From positions 62,001 to 126,000 of the forward strand of contig NZ_JACOOZ010000004.1 in the NCBI RefSeq assembly GCF_014287775.1: a stretch of DNA of 64,000 bases, given 5' to 3'. The notes beneath the pieces are model-generated. The model made no database searches. It worked only from the letters and a program-made list of their open reading frames with translations, and was not told where the DNA came from. Position 1 is the stretch's first letter. Each line of letters opens with the position of its first letter. Source of the DNA: Eubacterium_G segne (GTDB lineage: Bacteria; Bacillota; Clostridia; Lachnospirales; Lachnospiraceae). The position numbers were made by a program, and so were the translations under genes. Shown here piece by piece: positions 63,255 through 64,000 of this stretch.

Positions 63255-63926
63255 TTAACGTATATTCACATCGCTTTCTAGTGATAGAATATTGTCCTTA
63301 GGTGACAATATTCTATTATCATGAGTTGCCACAACCACCATTGAATTGTTTTCTGTATTTATCTGCCTTAATTCTCTCATGATTATCCGGGCATTATCAG
63401 CATCTAATGAAGCCGTTGGTTCATCTGCAATAATAACATCCGGATTATTTATGAGTGCCCTTGCCATTTCAACTCTTTGCTTTTCTCCACCAGACAATTT
63501 TTCCACAATAACATTTTTTAAGTTGCCAATTCCCAGTCTTTCCAGTAGTCCGAAAGCCTTGGTATAGGCGTTGCCATTCACCTTTCCACCAATATATATG
63601 GGCAATAACACATTGTCTAATACAGATAGCTTAGATATTAACATAGCTTCCTGATGTACATATCCTATTCTGGAATTTCTATATTTTAATATTTCTTTTT
63701 TATTTTTATATTTAATGGGACTTCCGTCAAAATAATAAACTCCCCTGTCCATTTTTTCCACAAGTCCGATTATATTCAATAACGTTGTCTTTCCTGTTCC
63801 GGAATCACCTACAATAAAGTTAATCTTCTCACTATCCAATTTCAGAGAATAATCACTAAAAATTTGTTTACTCCTAAAATAATCCACCTGATATTTTTTA
63901 TACATATTGTGTATTTCAATCTTCAT
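63255..63926 (-). CDS. ABC exporter ATPase (LolD/MacB-like)
   Basis: This 223-residue ATPase has Walker A GDSGTGKTTLL, signature LSGGEKQR, Walker B VIIADEPTASLD and switch VATHD. It resembles ATPases that partner FtsX-like permeases in peptide or lipoprotein export. The upstream frame, which ends at 63947 and continues past the window, may encode the partner. AAGGA precedes the ATG. Confidence 0.88.
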   Translation of the reverse strand: MKIEIHNMYKKYQVDYFRSKQIFSDYSLKLDSEKINFIVGDSGTGKTTLLNIIGLVEKMDRGVYYFDGSPIKYKNKKEILKYRNSRIGYVHQEAMLISKLSVLDNVLLPIYIGGKVNGNAYTKAFGLLERLGIGNLKNVIVEKLSGGEKQRVEMARALINNPDVIIADEPTASLDADNARIIMRELRQINTENNSMVVVATHDNRILSPKDNILSLESDVNIR

Positions 63927-63946
63927 TTTCTTTTCCTTAATAAAAT

Positions 63947-64000
63947 CTACTTTATTTTATGCAACATTAACATGGTATAAATTCCCTGTAGTCCCATAAT
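63947..64000 (-). CDS. C-terminal end of an upstream gene (cut by window edge)
   Basis: The minus-strand frame IMGLQGIYTMLMLHKIK ends in TAG, 20 nt before the ABC ATPase start. It looks like the end of a membrane protein and could be the permease partner. Only 17 codons are visible, so the call is tentative. Confidence 0.4.
   Translation of the reverse strand: MMGLQGIYTMLMLHKIK

Overview
The window is AT-rich Firmicute DNA that reads as a gut-type Lachnospiraceae (Clostridia) chromosome. The reasons are the gdpP-rplI-dnaB operon, mutS2, yhaM, a Spo0A homologue, a DegV pair, strong AGGAGG-type ribosome binding sites, secreted proteins with Thr/Pro/Glu linkers, and small domains typical of this family. 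No rRNA, tRNA or CRISPR array was seen. Most genes lie on the minus strand.

Region 1 (1-9.7 kb): ftsX (cut by the window edge), ftsE, a CdaR-type regulator, a secreted GH128-like glycosidase with a decayed discoidin gene beside it, a multi-sugar ABC ATPase, and an operon of L,D-transpeptidase, acyl-ACP thioesterase and CvfB. Region 2 (9.8-19.2 kb): membrane and Cys-rich small proteins, two DegV lipid-binding proteins, P-II plus AmtB, a flavodiiron protein, a split chromate-type transporter pair, and an aminotransferase with an ECF S-component. Region 3 (19.3-36 kb): a secreted DUF4832-type protein, a UDP-galactopyranose mutase/glycosyltransferase operon for a galactofuranose-containing surface glycan, a tandem pair of secreted paralogues, small and decayed genes, and a SpoVB-like flippase.

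Region 4 (35.7-44.4 kb) is the accessory, rearranged part. It holds a MATE exporter behind two tandem terminator hairpins that share a loop sequence, and broken or inverted pieces of MATE, MerR, flavodoxin-like and YeiH genes. Among these sits an intact Mn2+/Ca2+ exporter operon under a yybP-ykoY type riboswitch. Next comes the wreck of an integrative element (RepA-like, DnaC-like and serine-recombinase fragments) that keeps an intact xre-kilA-N operon. Region 5 (44.4-64 kb) is mostly core: rlmD, yhaM, mutS2, a two-component system, spo0A, a 2[4Fe-4S] ferredoxin, the gdpP-rplI-dnaB operon, cell-wall proteins, another MATE gene with a leader hairpin, and an ABC exporter ATPase.

The points most worth following are: the tandem leader terminators with a common loop motif (37.1-37.3 kb); a Spo0A whose phospho-acceptor Asp is Glu and whose acidic pocket is incomplete; a 28-nt box shared by two distant minus-strand genes; a P-II protein without the uridylylation tyrosines; and a C-terminal domain of about 175 residues shared by two secreted glycosidase-like proteins.
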